64,000 bases of DNA from assembly GCA_023101725.1 (NCBI GenBank), contig JALJCO010001293.1:496001-560000 (forward strand). Direction: 5' to 3'. Below the pieces are notes generated by a model, which was not told the origin of the DNA, ran no database searches, and was given only the letters and a program-made list of their open reading frames with translations. Of this stretch, positions 11,186-23,047 are shown in pieces; the stretch's first letter is position 1, and the number at the start of each line of letters is the position of its first letter. The stretch comes from Atherinomorus stipes. Its lineage: Eukaryota; Chordata; Actinopteri; Atheriniformes; Atherinidae. A program made the translations under genes and the position numbers.

Positions 11186-11747
11186 GTAAGCCCCGTGTTC
11201 AAGCCATTTATTTTTTATAGAATATAAATTTTCCCCGGATTTTTAAGAAATGGTGGTATTTCTTTGATGTACTTCTCAGGAGTTTACTCTCATTGATAAA
11301 GCTATAAATTACCGGCAGTCTCATCTGTATGTAACTGGTTATGACTGTGCATGTTTATAATGCTGCAAATGCCTTTCTGCCGCTTTTTATGCTTTTATTC
11401 TAATGTGGGAACATTGATGGCTGTAATCTGGATGAACGTGATCGTTAACAGTCCTGAGGAGACGGGAACAGCGGGCGGCGCTGTGATTCTGTACATCCAC
11501 TGATTTAATGGTGTTTTCTATCATCTGTACAAAAACAACTACAGGGTTTAAAAGGTGAGACCACAATATGCTTTTTATCAGTCACAAAGTGATCGGAACA
11601 TATTGTTAGATGTTTCCATGGTTTCCAGCGTGAACTGTCAGCATTTATGGGCTTGATAGCAGCTAGCCACTTAGCATGTTGTTCGGGACTTTTTCTGTTG
11701 TTTTGGGAACTGGAACAAACATATTCTCTTGTCCGTGTGATAGATAT

Positions 11748-12048
11748 TGTAACGCCTCCACGCTAAAATGATGAGTCGAGGGTTGCTGCCAAGAACTCGC
11801 TTCTTTAATGAGCTGAAAACCGGTCACTGTAGGCCGCGACCACACCGTACAAACAACGTAACCGAGTCACACACACACACCGCTCTCGTCACTTCCTCTT
11901 AACTCTCCCCTCGACACCGCCCCCTCCCGGCTTCTTTGCTCTTTCCTCTGCATTCCTGCAGTCTTACCCCCTACCCTTAACATCAACTATAACAGGCTCT
12001 GAACATGCTAAAACCTAACAGAACATGTATAACTGATAACTCGTTACA
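11748..12048 (-). repeat. Gypsy 3' LTR
   Basis: A 301-bp LTR, TGTAAC...GTTACA. It is followed on the plus strand by a C-rich stretch, the complement of the polypurine tract. Confidence 0.93.
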
Positions 12049-12064
12049 CTACCCCCTCTCTACT
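12049..12064 (-). other. polypurine tract of the Gypsy element
   Basis: The minus strand reads AGTAGAGAGGGGGTAG directly beside the 3' LTR, where plus-strand DNA priming is expected. Confidence 0.75.
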
Positions 12065-15000
12065 AAGTCACTCGCCCCGAGGGGTCACACAAAAAAAAGT
12101 CTCTCAGGTGGGCAGGAGGCCGCCTCTGCCGCCGGGGCCGCCTCGGGGAGGGCCCACGCAGCTGTGGGGAAGCAACTGGTGGTTGCGGAGCAGGGCATGG
12201 GACAGGAAAGGGTTGTGGAGCAGGGGGTGGGATGGTGGAGGGGACAGGGTTGGGAATGGCAAATGAGTGAACAGGGCTGGTGGTGTTTGTTCTCCTTTGG
12301 TCCTGCGGTGCACTTCTACCGCCTGGGGCAGGTGTGGCTGGGCCAGGGCGCTGGGATGGGCGTGCATCACCCCTATATGGGGCCAATCTGTCTCTGTGCA
12401 GGACCACCCTACGTCCCCCCGGCAGCAGCTTAACTCTGTACACCACTTCCCCTAATTTTTCCAAAACTTCACATGGTCCCACCCAGTGGCAGTCTAACTT
12501 AGGGCACCGACCCTTCTTTCTCTTAGGGCTATACACCCACACTAGATCTCCCCTCTCAAAGTTCCTTCCCTTTGCTCTCATGTCATAGTTCCGTTTCTGA
12601 CGCATGCCTGCCTTCTGCAGCTGGTCTCTGGCGAAAGTGTGCGCAGACTCCAAGCGGTCCTGGAGTTTTCTGGCGTACTCTGGGCCAGGCGGGACTGCTG
12701 GTGTGTCTGGGGGTCTGCCCAAAGCCATTTCCACTGGTGTCCGCAGCTCTCGCCCCAGCATGAGCAGAGCTGGCGTGCATGAGGTAGAATCCTGCACCGC
12801 TGATCTGTACGCCATTAAGATGAGGGGGAGGTGCATGTCCCAGTCACGCTGGTGGTCCGCGGTCAGTATGGCAAGTTGCGTGGCCAGGGTTCTGTTGAAC
12901 CGTTCTACAAGCCCGTCACTTTGAGGGGTGCAAGGGTGTAGTACGGGTCTTCTGCATGCCCATCCGCTCACACATTGCTGAAAACACCCCTGACTCGAAG
13001 TTCCTTCCCTGGTCGCTATGGAGGACCTCCGCCGCCCCAAACCTTGTGAACATGCCTTCCACCAGCACGTCTGCCACAGTCTCTGCTTCCTGATTTGGAA
13101 TGGCATATGCCTCCGGCCATTTTGTAAAATAGTCCATGGCAACCAATACATATCGGTTGCCCCGGTCCGTGCGGGGGAACGGGCCCATCACATCCACCGC
13201 AACCCTTTCCATTGGGGCTCCCACCTCCAGTTGTTGGAGCTGAGCACGAGACTGGTCTGTCGGTCCCTTGTGCGCTGTGCATAGGTCACAGCGCCGACAA
13301 AAGTCCTCCACATCTCTCCGCAACCGCCCCCAGTAGAAACTTTGCTGAAGCCGACGGAGTGTTTTCGTGACTCCAAAGTGCCCTGCTCCAGGGGTCCCAT
13401 GTGAAGCCTGAAGAACCGTCTCCTTAAGCGATTTGGGGACCACTACTTGCCACCTCTGTTCACCAGTGGCTGGGTCTGTCCAGGACCTCTGGAGCACACC
13501 ACCATCCAGACGGAGAGCCTCGAATTTCGCCACCAGCCCTTTAGTGGCCAGCGAGCGTCCTGCAACATCCTCCCACCGGGGTTTTTGTCCAAGCTCCACC
13601 CACTGTAACACTGGCTGCAGGTCTGCGTCCTGTTCCTGCTGTGCCCTCCAGCTGGGCGGGTCCACAATTTGGGCCTCCCTGCAGACTGGTTCTCCTTCCA
13701 AATGCACAGCCTCAGCACGAAGCTCACTCTCACGAGCGTCCCTCTTCTCGCAGTAGCGACAGCCTTCTAGAGCACAGGGCCGCCGGGACATGGCATCTGC
13801 GTTTGCATGGCGTGCTCCCACCCTGTACTCCACGCGAAAGTCATAAGGGGCCAGTTCTTCCAACCAACGCGCAATCTGTCCTTCTGGTTCTTTAAATGAC
13901 ATCAACCACTGAAGAGCTGCATGATCCGTCCTAACTGTGAAGGAAAGGCCGCACAGATGGTATCGGAAATGGTGTATTGCTCTCACAATGGCGAGGAGCT
14001 CTCTACGGGTTACGCAGTAGCGGCGTTCAGCCTTATTGAAGGTTTTGCTGAAATATGCCACTACTTTCTCACCCTCTGGGCTGGTCTGACTGAGTACTGC
14101 CCCCATCCCCACATCACTGGCATCTGTGTCCAGAACAAACTGCAGGTTGGGGTCTGGGGGAGTGAGGATGGGGGATTCGGTTAAGGCTTTCTTTAAAGCG
14201 GTGAAAGCCTGCTGGCACTCAGGTGTCCAAACAAAATCACTGCCTCTCTGCTGCAGTCTGAACAGGGGTGCTGCTACAGACGAGAACCCTCTGACGAACC
14301 GTCTGTAGTAGGACGCCAGTCCAATGAAACTTTTCAACTCACGCAAGTTGGCAGGAACGGGCCACTTCCTCACCACCTGCACTTTCTCCTCCAGTGTGCT
14401 GATGCCTTCCCCACCTACTCTGTGTCCCAGAAACTCCAGTTCTCTCCTCATGAAGCAGCACTTATCCGGGTGAAGTTTGAGCCCAGCGGCCGCTATTCTC
14501 TGCAGAACCCGCCGCAAGGAGCCCAAAGCCGCCTCAAAGGAGCTCCCATGAACTAAGATGTCGTCCAAGTACACCAGGCATTCCTGCCTGGGGACATCAG
14601 CCAAAACCTTCTCCATCAGCCGTTCGAAAGTGGCAGGAGCGTTGCACAGACCAAAACAGAGGACCCGAAACTGCCACAATCCTCTACCCGTGCAGAAAGC
14701 AGTCTTTGGTCTGGCATCGGGGCTGAGCGGTACTTGCCAATACCCGCTGCGTAAGTCCAGGGAGGAGAACCAGGCTGAACCAGAGACCAGGTCCAAAGAC
14801 TCATCAATCCTAGGGAGTGGATATGAGTCCTTCTTGGTAACGCTATTCAGCGGCCTGTAGTCCACGCAAAATCTCATTTTCGGGCTGTTCTTTTTGTTGA
14901 CCATAACGTCTCCAGAGGCCCAGGGGCTGTCTGAGGGCTCAATGACGCCGCTCTTCAGCATTTCCTCTATCGCGCTGTCAGCTGCAGCCTGATGTGCCAG

Positions 15001-15882
15001 TGGCAGGCGCCGGGGACGCGACCTGATAGGCTGCGCCTCACCGGTGTCGATCTCATGTTGTACCAGGTGAGTCAAACCCACTTCTTCTTCTGTGAAGGCA
15101 AAAATGTCCTTAAATTCTATCAGCAGCTGCCACAGCTCTTCCTGCTGCTCGGTCTCCAGCCCTTCGCAGCTGCGTTGCCATACTTCTCGCACCGCCACCA
15201 ATCTGACAGCTTTTACGTCTGAGGGCGGCTGGACCAGATCCGGGGTTTGTGTCATGGCCTTTGCACTAGGGGGGAGGGGTGGGGACAAAACAGCAGGCAC
15301 TTGATGTGGGTGGTCAGTTTCCTGCTGTGTCTCTGCTGCTCTCAAGATCGGTGGCAGGGGACCTGGGGTTTGACCAGGGTGTATCATTCCAACCGTGTGA
15401 CCTCCACGGACGGTCAGTGCATCCTTTCCCAGGTTCAGTACACAGTGGGTGGCTCGTAAAAAGTCCAGCCCCAATATGCAGGGGTCCTTCACATCTGCAA
15501 CCCACACCTTAAAGTCCACTGTTAATCCTCCCACTGATATAGCCACCACTCCTCGGCCCAACATTGGGGCCAGCTCACCCGTCACCGTCCGGAGCTTCAC
15601 TGCGGTTGGCTCCAACCATGTCCCAGCTGGAACTACGTCCGGTCTCATCAGTGTGGCAGTAGACCCAGTGTCCACCAGTGCAATACATGGGGTCCCAGCC
15701 AGGGTGATTGGCACGTGGCAGAAATTCTCTGTGTGGGTCCAACCCACCACCCCTCGCAGACTCTGCCATGTCGTCTGCTTCTGGTGGATGCAGGTCAGCA
15801 CTTCCCCGGCTGTGTGGCTGGATCCTGCCCGCTTGAGGGGACACAGTACAGGACACTGAAGCAGGGGTCTGCGCGGTCCCAT
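12063..15882 (-). pseudogene. Gypsy pol, frameshifted in integrase
   Basis: The first 988 codons (12,916-15,882) hold an aspartic protease (DTGS at 71-74) and a reverse transcriptase with FCVDYRPLN near 338 and catalytic YLDD at 438-441. RNase H follows with DTDASD near 585, then an integrase HHCC finger (His 828 and 835, Cys 865 and 868) and core Asp residues near 897 and 957. The frame then stops. The rest of the integrase core, the GPY/F-like region and a Pro/Arg-rich tail continue in another frame down to 12,063. The break lies at the G run 12,924-12,927 (plus strand) and looks like a one-base change. Pol starts directly after the gag stop and in the same frame. With the break, no complete integrase is expected from this copy. 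Confidence 0.9.
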
Positions 15883-16914
15883 TTACGCAGACCCCGGATC
15901 GTTTCCCTGCACCCCAGCGCGCTTTGGGCATCGCACGCTTATGTGGCCGGTCTCCCCACACACCCAGCACACAGGAGGGCCCCGGGTCCGGCTCGCCCGG
16001 GGGCTGCTGCGTGGTGGTAGCAATGTCACTGCACGGATGAGTTCTGTTAACTCAGTCGCCCAGGCTGGTCTCTCCTGGTCAGGGCTTTCTCTGGTCACAG
16101 TTCTCACATCAGGCCGGGCTTCACTCAAAGCGATCTCTCCCAATCCAGCCCCAACCACCTCACGCTCCACAGCCAGCTCCAGTGCCTCCGCCAGGGTACG
16201 AGGGTGTGCTAGTTGAGTCTGAATACGCAGCTCTCTGGGGTTTATGGCTCGTATGAACTGGTCTCTTGCCAATTCACTCTGAATGTCAGCGGGCATGTGG
16301 CTGTACGCTCTTCGCGCCAGGGTCTCAATGTCATTGGCTAGCGCTCGGAGTGGTTCCCCAACCCGCCTCTGCCTATTCGCCAGCTCAGAGCGCAGGACAC
16401 CCGGCTGACCACACTGTCCAAACCGCCGCTTAAGGGCCCCAACAAGTGCCTTGTAGTCATTCCGTTCAGCTGGGCTGAGCAGTAACAAACATGTCAGCGC
16501 ATCATCTGTGAGACACAGGGCCAACTGTAGCGCCATTTTCTCTTCAGACCACCCGGTTGCTTGTGCCAACAGCTCAAATTGGGCATGAAAAGCTTCCCAG
16601 TCTGCCTTCCCATTATACTTGGGCGTTTTAACTTGGAGCCGGTTACCTTGGGCGCCGCCATCTTTGTTTACATGCGGTCCGGCGTGATTCCCGTCGAGTC
16701 TCGCGGGCTTTTCGGTCGTCCCCGCGCGTTCCGCTGCTCTGGCTGTGCTGGTGCCGGCTTCCACAGTGAGCCTCCCAGCCGCTCTCCTCACGTCAGCCTT
16801 ACAGCCCGCGGCACGGTCGAGATCCTCTTCCCAGTCTGAGCCCTCGTCCGGGTCGCTGATCGGTTCTTCCTTCACCTCAATACAGGCGCCAGTCATGCCG
16901 TGTCGAGCCGCCAT
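15883..16914 (-). CDS. Gypsy gag polyprotein
   Basis: This is a 343-codon open frame from ATG at 16,912-16,914. The N terminus is acidic ('EVKEEPISDPDEGSDWEED'). The middle is a capsid-type helical region with 'LANDIETLARRAY', similar to retrotransposon gag domains. Near the C terminus is one CCHC knuckle, 'CWVCGETGHISVRC', that would bind RNA. It ends in TAA at 15,883-15,885, and the next codon is the ATG of pol in the same frame. Pol could therefore come from stop readthrough or re-initiation; neither can be proved from sequence. The frame is intact and the LTRs are nearly identical, so a functional Gag is plausible. Confidence 0.88.
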   Translation of the reverse strand: MAARHGMTGACIEVKEEPISDPDEGSDWEEDLDRAAGCKADVRRAAGRLTVEAGTSTARAAERAGTTEKPARLDGNHAGPHVNKDGGAQGNRLQVKTPKYNGKADWEAFHAQFELLAQATGWSEEKMALQLALCLTDDALTCLLLLSPAERNDYKALVGALKRRFGQCGQPGVLRSELANRQRRVGEPLRALANDIETLARRAYSHMPADIQSELARDQFIRAINPRELRIQTQLAHPRTLAEALELAVEREVVGAGLGEIALSEARPDVRTVTRESPDQERPAWATELTELIRAVTLLPPRSSPRASRTRGPPVCWVCGETGHISVRCPKRAGVQGNDPGSA

Positions 16915-16997
16915 TTCCTCCGCGGGACAAGCACGATGCAGCAGAAGCAGCTAACAAGCCGACTAGTCAGGCTAAAAACAGCGTGAAGCACTCGGCA

Positions 16998-17015
16998 GTT
17001 CACTTCTGACACCAA
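16998..17015 (-). other. primer-binding site of the Gypsy element
   Basis: Reading the minus strand inward from the 5' LTR, after TT comes TGGTGTCAGAAGTG. This has the TGG start expected for pairing with the CCA end of a tRNA. I do not name the tRNA. Confidence 0.65.
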
Positions 17016-17315
17016 TGTAACGCCTCCACGCTAAAATGATGAGTCGAGGGTTGCTGCCAAGAACTCGCTTCTTTAATGAGCTGAAAACCGGTCACTGTAG
17101 GCCGCGACCACACCGTACAAACAACGTAACCGAGTCACACACACACACCGCTCTCGTCACTTCCTCTTAACTCTCCCTCGACACCGCCCCCTCCCGGCTT
17201 CTTTGCTCTTTCCTCTGCATTCCTGCAGTCTTACCCCCTACCCTTAACATCAACTATAACAGGCTCTGAACATGCTAAAACCTAACAGAACATGTATAAC
17301 TGATAACTCGTTACA
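17016..17315 (-). repeat. Gypsy 5' LTR
   Basis: A 300-bp LTR that matches the other LTR except for one missing C in a C run. This points to a very recent insertion. Confidence 0.93.
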
Positions 17316-17589
17316 CTATGTTTATGGCAGCCATACACAGCGGGACTTCTCGGTATTTCCAAAGTAGAATAAACGAAGATTGACGAGTAATGAAGCAGGA
17401 AATTCAGTGGCTCCCCTATGCAACGAAGCCATGTTTTCACCTGTTACCTAACCGGATGTGACGAATTTGGCGAAAATTCCCGGATGCTCGCGGTGATCCA
17501 TAGTGCTCCACTCTAGTTGCCTAGTAACTGCAGACTAGTTACGACTGTCCAGTTACGGCTTTCTTTCCGCTTTTTCCTTCAGCTACATT

Positions 17590-17790
17590 GTTAGAAAAAA
17601 AAAAAAAGAGAAAGAACTAATATGGAATACATTTTATTCCTGTTCATTTATCTGTCGCTACCTGAATGTGGACACCCCACTAACCCATTGTTAACCCATG
17701 AATAATATCAAACAAAGTGGATTTTCTGAGGCAAAAACTTTCTTTCTTTCTCTTTTTCGTTCGTTCGTTCTTTCTTTTTCTTTTACAGTA
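17590..17790. other. junction spacer with TTTC/TTCG tract
   Basis: This is the right flank of the transposon and the end of unit A. It contains a pyrimidine-rich TTTC/TTCG microsatellite near 17,740-17,785. About 135 bp of it (roughly 17,590-17,725) is missing at the B-to-C junction near 24,755. Confidence 0.6.
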
Positions 17791-18019
17791 TGCTTGCCCG
17801 CATATTTTTAAATTTTTCACAGAGATTTTCTGTTGTTTCTTACCAGTAAACCTTTATTTAACACTTAAAAATCCACAAATATAACCAAATATTACACTCT
17901 TAGCTCTGCAGCTTCCCAGTCCTGGGAATTCCAGTGAATATACATGCATTTTTTCTTTTAAATAAATGCATTTGAAAGTGATCAAAATCTCTTCAGCCCT
18001 ATTTTCTGGTGAGGTTATT

Positions 18020-19157
18020 CTAATCTTTCGTAGGTCTGGGATGGGGGTGATGGAGAGGGGGAGGGGAGCTGTTTGGAGATGGACAGGGGCTGATGGGTAC
18101 GAGGGTAGGACAGGGAGAACTTGAAAGCTCTGAAGAGGACCTTGGTGTCGCTTGACTTGGATCAGCAACATTGTCGTCCTGAATCCAGCCCGTCGGCCGT
18201 GTTTTCTTTCTTTGACACTTGGTTCTCGTCTGTTTTGTTTTTGAGTTGGGGTCTTTCTGGAATTCATCTTGGAGACATCTCAGCTCATCTAATGGGGAAT
18301 ATATCACAGTTTCCCTTTTGTGCTTTTTTCTTGCCGCTTCGCCTCTCCTCCATCCCTGGTGGTACTCGGCTTGGACCAGCAACACTGTCATCTTGGGACC
18401 TGACCATCTTCCTTCTTTTCTTTCTTGGACTCTCTTCTGTCATGTGTTCATAGTTTGAGTCCACTTCCGTTGAGGATGGATTTATGAGACATTTCAACTC
18501 ATCGTCTGAAGAGTCTGTCTCAGTTTCCCTTCCACGCTTCCTGATCGCGCTCTTTGTCTGGATACCAAAACATTTCTTCCACTCACCCTTGTTTTCTATG
18601 GCAGCGCTCATTTGGCTTCTCAGCCTGGCAATCTGTCTGTCTTTCTTCCGAATCGTTTTTTCCAGCCGGCTTTCCTTCGCCTTACATTCCTCCCTGGTTT
18701 GTGCAAGTTTGGACTTCATCTCGTTCTCACTGCTCTCACAATCCATGCGATCCAGTAAATGTCTGTTAGCGGATTGTAGCAGACACTGAATGCTAAATGA
18801 GGTGGACCTTTCTAGATCATTCAGCTGTTGATGCAGCCTTTGTCTGTGCAGTCTTTCATCCATAAACATTCCCCAGTAATGCCGACACTGATATCTTGAA
18901 GTTTGCAACTCAGTGTTCAAATCCCTGACAATCTTTTCTTGCTCCTCAAGAGATCTCTGAAGATGTTCGATTTCTTCCAGCTGCTTTCTTGTCTGACGCT
19001 GCAAGATAGCATTTTTTGTGGCCAAGTATCTGCTTTTGTTTTTCTGGCTTATCACAGACCACCTAAGCCTTTGTATGCACGCAATTAATTTTTTTGTTTG
19101 TCTCTTGAAAGGAACAGTGTTGCGTGGAGATAATGTTTCCTTAACAGTTTTAACCAT
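18020..19157 (-). pseudogene. frameshifted copy B of the coiled-coil gene
   Basis: This copy has the same start codon (19,155-19,157), promoter and length as the intact copy C. It stays open for about 291 codons, through both coiled coils and the acidic and first basic clusters. It then shifts frame at a T run near 18,322-18,330, where copy C carries an extra codon's worth of bases. The final basic and proline-rich segments continue in another frame to the equivalent stop at 18,020. The break differs from those in copy A, so the two copies decayed independently or carry independent homopolymer errors. Confidence 0.75.
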
Positions 19158-19315
19158 CTTGAATAAACACAAATCGTAAAAACTAGCTGCAGGATTTGTA
19201 GTGTAACAGAAAAAGTTGTTTCTTATCGATGCTTTTTGTCTGAGAGGGAACAAAATTATGTCTCGTTCTCAGTTCGGACAGTCACTGACTACTGGCTGGG
19301 CAGAATAAAGTGAGG

Positions 19316-19375
19316 TATATATTCTGGAAGTTCAAAGCCATCACTTATGATGTCACAGGTGGGCGGGGCTTACCT
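19316..19375 (-). promoter_or_regulatory. promoter of gene copy B
   Basis: The TATA block (19,316-19,322), CRE-like TGACATCA and GC box occur in the same order and spacing as in copies A and C. Confidence 0.5.
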
Positions 19376-19487
19376 TTGATTAAAGAATTCTATTGTGTTG
19401 CCATGGAGATGCCATTGCCATAAGATTTGGCTGTTGTTGTTTTTTTGTTTTTTAGTTTTTGTAATTATTTTTGATGAGTAAAAGCAA

Positions 19488-19489
<2 letters not shown>

Positions 19490-19564
<75 letters not shown>

Positions 19565-19570
19565 TATAAA
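19490..19570. repeat. (TA)n microsatellite
   Basis: About 75 bp of uninterrupted TA replaces the short A-rich tract found at this point in units A and C. Confidence 0.95.
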
Positions 19571-21312
19571 CAATAACAAAATAATCAGCAGTTCAGATTT
19601 TAGCCGTCTGTTTGTGATTATGTTGAAAGGTGAATCCTGAATAGTTGGCTTTGAGGCTGAAATAAGTATAAATGTGTGAAATTTGCAAACTAACCAGCAG
19701 CTTCTGAACTCATCCTTAAAGATCCACTCTAATCGTTGTTGTAGTTATTTTAAAATGTTCTCCGTGGTCTTTAAATCGTGATTATGACGTTTTAAGCCAA
19801 AATCACAGAACATGTGCCATTTTACACACTTACAGTTTTAACTTAGTTAGTAATACTAATCTTGAATAAGTTGTAAGAACTTTGGAGGGCAAAATTTTTT
19901 TTATTTTTAATTTAAAAAAAAAAAAAAAAAAAATAATGCATAAATAATAATACTACCTATTAAATAAGTCCATTTTGATTTTTAATTAAAATCAGTCTTG
20001 TGAAATTCAGTACAGGCAAATTCGTGATAGTGAGGGAGCAGGTTTCCCACAATGCAGTTCACTTCTTTAAACAACAAATTAGAGAAAATTCACAGATGAA
20101 GGATTTATTAATAATGTTGGTGGTTTCATGTGACTGCTCTCAACTTATTGTTTATTATTTGACACCTTTTATCCAGCTGCTGCTGCACTGTGACAGAGAC
20201 ATCTATGAATGAATTTTGGGTGAAGTGTCTCATTTAACTACGTGAAATTAATCACATTAAATTTCTTCCACAATCTCATTCATTAACAGCTTAATCAGAT
20301 TAATTAAATTTAAAAAAAGTTCTACAATAGGGGTGTGCAACACTGCAAGATTTGGTATCAATCCGATACCAATTACTGCCATCGTCCATCGCAAACATGG
20401 CGATGGTAGAGGAGGTAGTTTTGCTGCGTTGCGTCTACCTCAGAAAAGGTGGAAAAAAGATAAGTGTAAGCAGTGGTGGCATGTCCGACCACTTAAAAGT
20501 GGTCAAAGTAATTTAAACTTTTGACATTTTTAAATGTCCGCTTCCTACTCTTTTTCGATTTTCACGAATTGAACGTTGTTGTCGGAACCAAAGTCACATG
20601 CGTTGTTCTTTGGGGCTGCTCGATAGTAGGACACCTCTACTCTGATTTGCTGCCGCCTGTTGCCACTGATAGCTAATTAGCATAAAGTTAACCGATGTTC
20701 AACTTCTTATCTGGTGCCGCTTTGGACACTTTAGCCGCTTTTGTCGCTCTGGACGCGCGGCAGAGGGCGTCAGACGCTCTTGTTACCCAGGACCCCTGAC
20801 TCTCATTGAAAATGTATGAACTTCCGGCGTCCTTGCAGCTTTTGTCGCCTTTGGTCTGAACGTACAGTCAGCAGCTGTGTTCGAAATCATCCACTCACTC
20901 CCTATTCCCTACATAGTGTATATGATGTAGTCCACTATATCATGTACACTATGTAGGGAACTGTAGGGAATGTAGGAGATTTTGGACACTACATGGGGTG
21001 ACATCAGTAGATGCGCCAGGTATTGCTGCAATGTGCAGTAGCGGAACTTCAATAAAGTTTGAAAAAAAAAAAAGACGTGCAGTAGCTGTAGCTAACAGTT
21101 ATGAACAACAGACAGCTTTCCTGCTACGAAGAAATACCATTATTGTTAAAAAGCTATACGGCAACACCACTAAAGCAAATATTGGGACTTTAACGTTACC
21201 TACATTTATTTATATGAAAAGCTGCTTCGATTTTTCTTCTTCTGCGATCACAAAACACGGCCGCATTGCATTGCGGTATACAGGAGTAAAATGTAGGGTA
21301 CATCGCTTGTAC

Positions 21313-21667
21313 CATAGCCATCGATAGACCCAGCATTCGCAGGTTTGAGACGTGCCGACAGAGCAGCCATCTTGGGTCAGACCAGGCTGCCGTCAGTAAA
21401 TGCGTGCCTGTTGAGGAAAGTGGTATTTCTCATGTTCAGACCTGCTTAACCCGGTGAATTTTCAGCCGATTTTCCCAGATAAATGGACTGACTGAAAATG
21501 CCACCCTTTTATGGGCTGCACGGGACTATTTGACTTAAATAAACGATTGCATAGCTTTATATATGGCATTTTGTTTATGTATTGACAATAGCAAACCTGC
21601 AAAGCAACTCCACTTTTCTGCAAATAGAGGAGTATGAACCTGATCTTGTGTGATTATATAAATAGTG

Positions 21668-21736
<69 letters not shown>

Positions 21737-23047
21737 ATATATATATATATATATATACACACACAAATATATATATACATTGTGTGTGTGTTTTATTTAT
21801 TCTTTTATTGTGTTATTGAAACACTATAAGCCTGACACAACAATAAAATTTAGTTAATCAATAAATTAGCTAATAATCAAGTAATTAATTCACATTTATT
21901 AATTAATTCATAATGTGTTAATTAATCCATTGATTATTAATTCATTGAGTTATTAGCTAATTTATTAATATTAATTAATAATCACTTATTAATTAAGAAT
22001 TGATTAATAAATCATTCATTCATTTATTCTAAACTTTGTTAAAGGTACAGTATGTAAAAAATCAAAGTGGCAGTGGCAGAAAAATGTGATATATAATTCA
22101 AAACTGTGTTTCTATTGATCTGTAATCGCTTCACTAGAGTAGCTGTTATATGTCTATTTTCTTAGAATGAGTCATTTATATCTACTTGGTGGGGGGTGCA
22201 CATATGGAGGTTGCCATATTTGTTCCATCATTTTTACTACGGTGTCCATGAATGGACAAAACAATCTGTGTGAAGTAAGAACCCTTTGAACTTCAAAACT
22301 GCTGTATCAGCTTTATTTTATGGGAGTTAGAGCACTGTTTGGCATAAGTTATGTCTTAAAAGACATAAATAATAGTTACTCATGGTACAGTCACAGCTAC
22401 ACTTGAGACCACTGGATCCACTTACACATGAAAATATCTAATTGTCTGGGAGAATTTTGTCCACTAATGGCCACCATACATTCACAACAATGCTTGGAAT
22501 ATGAAGTCATTTGAAAGAAAACACCTTTTCTTTCAAATACCCATCTTTACCGATAGATGTCAGTAATTATTACACACTGTACCTTTGAGAATGTACATGG
22601 AATACATAGTAATACAAAGGAGTAAGGGCATTACAAAGAGAAAAGGAAAGAAAAAGTAAATAAATAAAATCCAGTGTCAGAACTTTGCATAAAGCTGACT
22701 AGTGATTCCAGAACTCTGAATCCAGTTTGAATCAAGTGAATAAAGTTTGACTTTATTCACTTGAGTTTAAATTGTTTTGGTTCTAAATAAATAAATGTTA
22801 TCCAAATAAAGTTTTTTCCAGGTTGTCTTGGTTGTTGAAATGATAGAGTCATCTAAGTGCTCATTGTGAAATTTTATTTTATTTTTGAGTTGTCTTACAT
22901 GTGATTAATATGAGATCCGAGGAGCCTCCCGTTCATTCTGACAGCAGCGGTCTGAACTGTGGTCTGACCCAAGATGGCCGCCCGATAGGCACGTCAGCCT
23001 AGCGGCCAGCAGCGTCCAATGGGGTGTCTACGTATATGATGTCTATG
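21313..23047. mobile_element. nested hAT-like element, unit B
   Basis: Copy of 7,459-9,162, flanked by GCTTGTAC and GCTTGAAC. It includes a longer TA microsatellite at 21,665-21,780. Confidence 0.7.
21665..21780. repeat. (TA)n microsatellite
   Basis: A long TA tract, length-variable relative to unit A. Confidence 0.95.

Larger units (their letters stand above)
11748..17315 (-). mobile_element. young Ty3/Gypsy LTR retrotransposon, minus strand
   Basis: Two near-identical LTRs of 301 and 300 bp (11,748-12,048 and 17,016-17,315) begin TGTAAC and end GTTACA. The only clear difference is one C in a C run. Internal order on the minus strand is primer-binding site, gag, protease, reverse transcriptase, RNase H, integrase, polypurine tract, so it is Ty3/Gypsy rather than Ty1/Copia. 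There is no envelope-like frame or chromodomain. The integrase part is broken by a one-base frameshift. The element sits inside the ISL2EU-like element and is absent from unit B. The flanks (atat / ctat) do not form a perfect target duplication. Confidence 0.92.
10829..17506. mobile_element. ISL2EU-like DNA transposon carrying a nested Gypsy element
   Basis: The ends are TGGATCACCGCGAGC and its exact complement, 15-bp terminal inverted repeats, flanked by TA on both sides. In unit B (24,660-24,675) the flanks are joined with TATA between them and nothing else, which proves the limits of the insertion. A 2-bp TA target and the YqaJ-type first-exon remnant inside (11,003-11,185) point to the ISL2EU group. 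Without the inserted Gypsy element it would be only about 1.1 kb, so it is a deleted, nonautonomous copy. Group assignment is inferred; the boundaries are seen directly. Confidence 0.75.

Noticed and set aside
12104..15859. Many plus-strand frames opposite the Gypsy coding region
   Set aside because: They are shadows of the minus-strand gag and pol frames, with no motifs.
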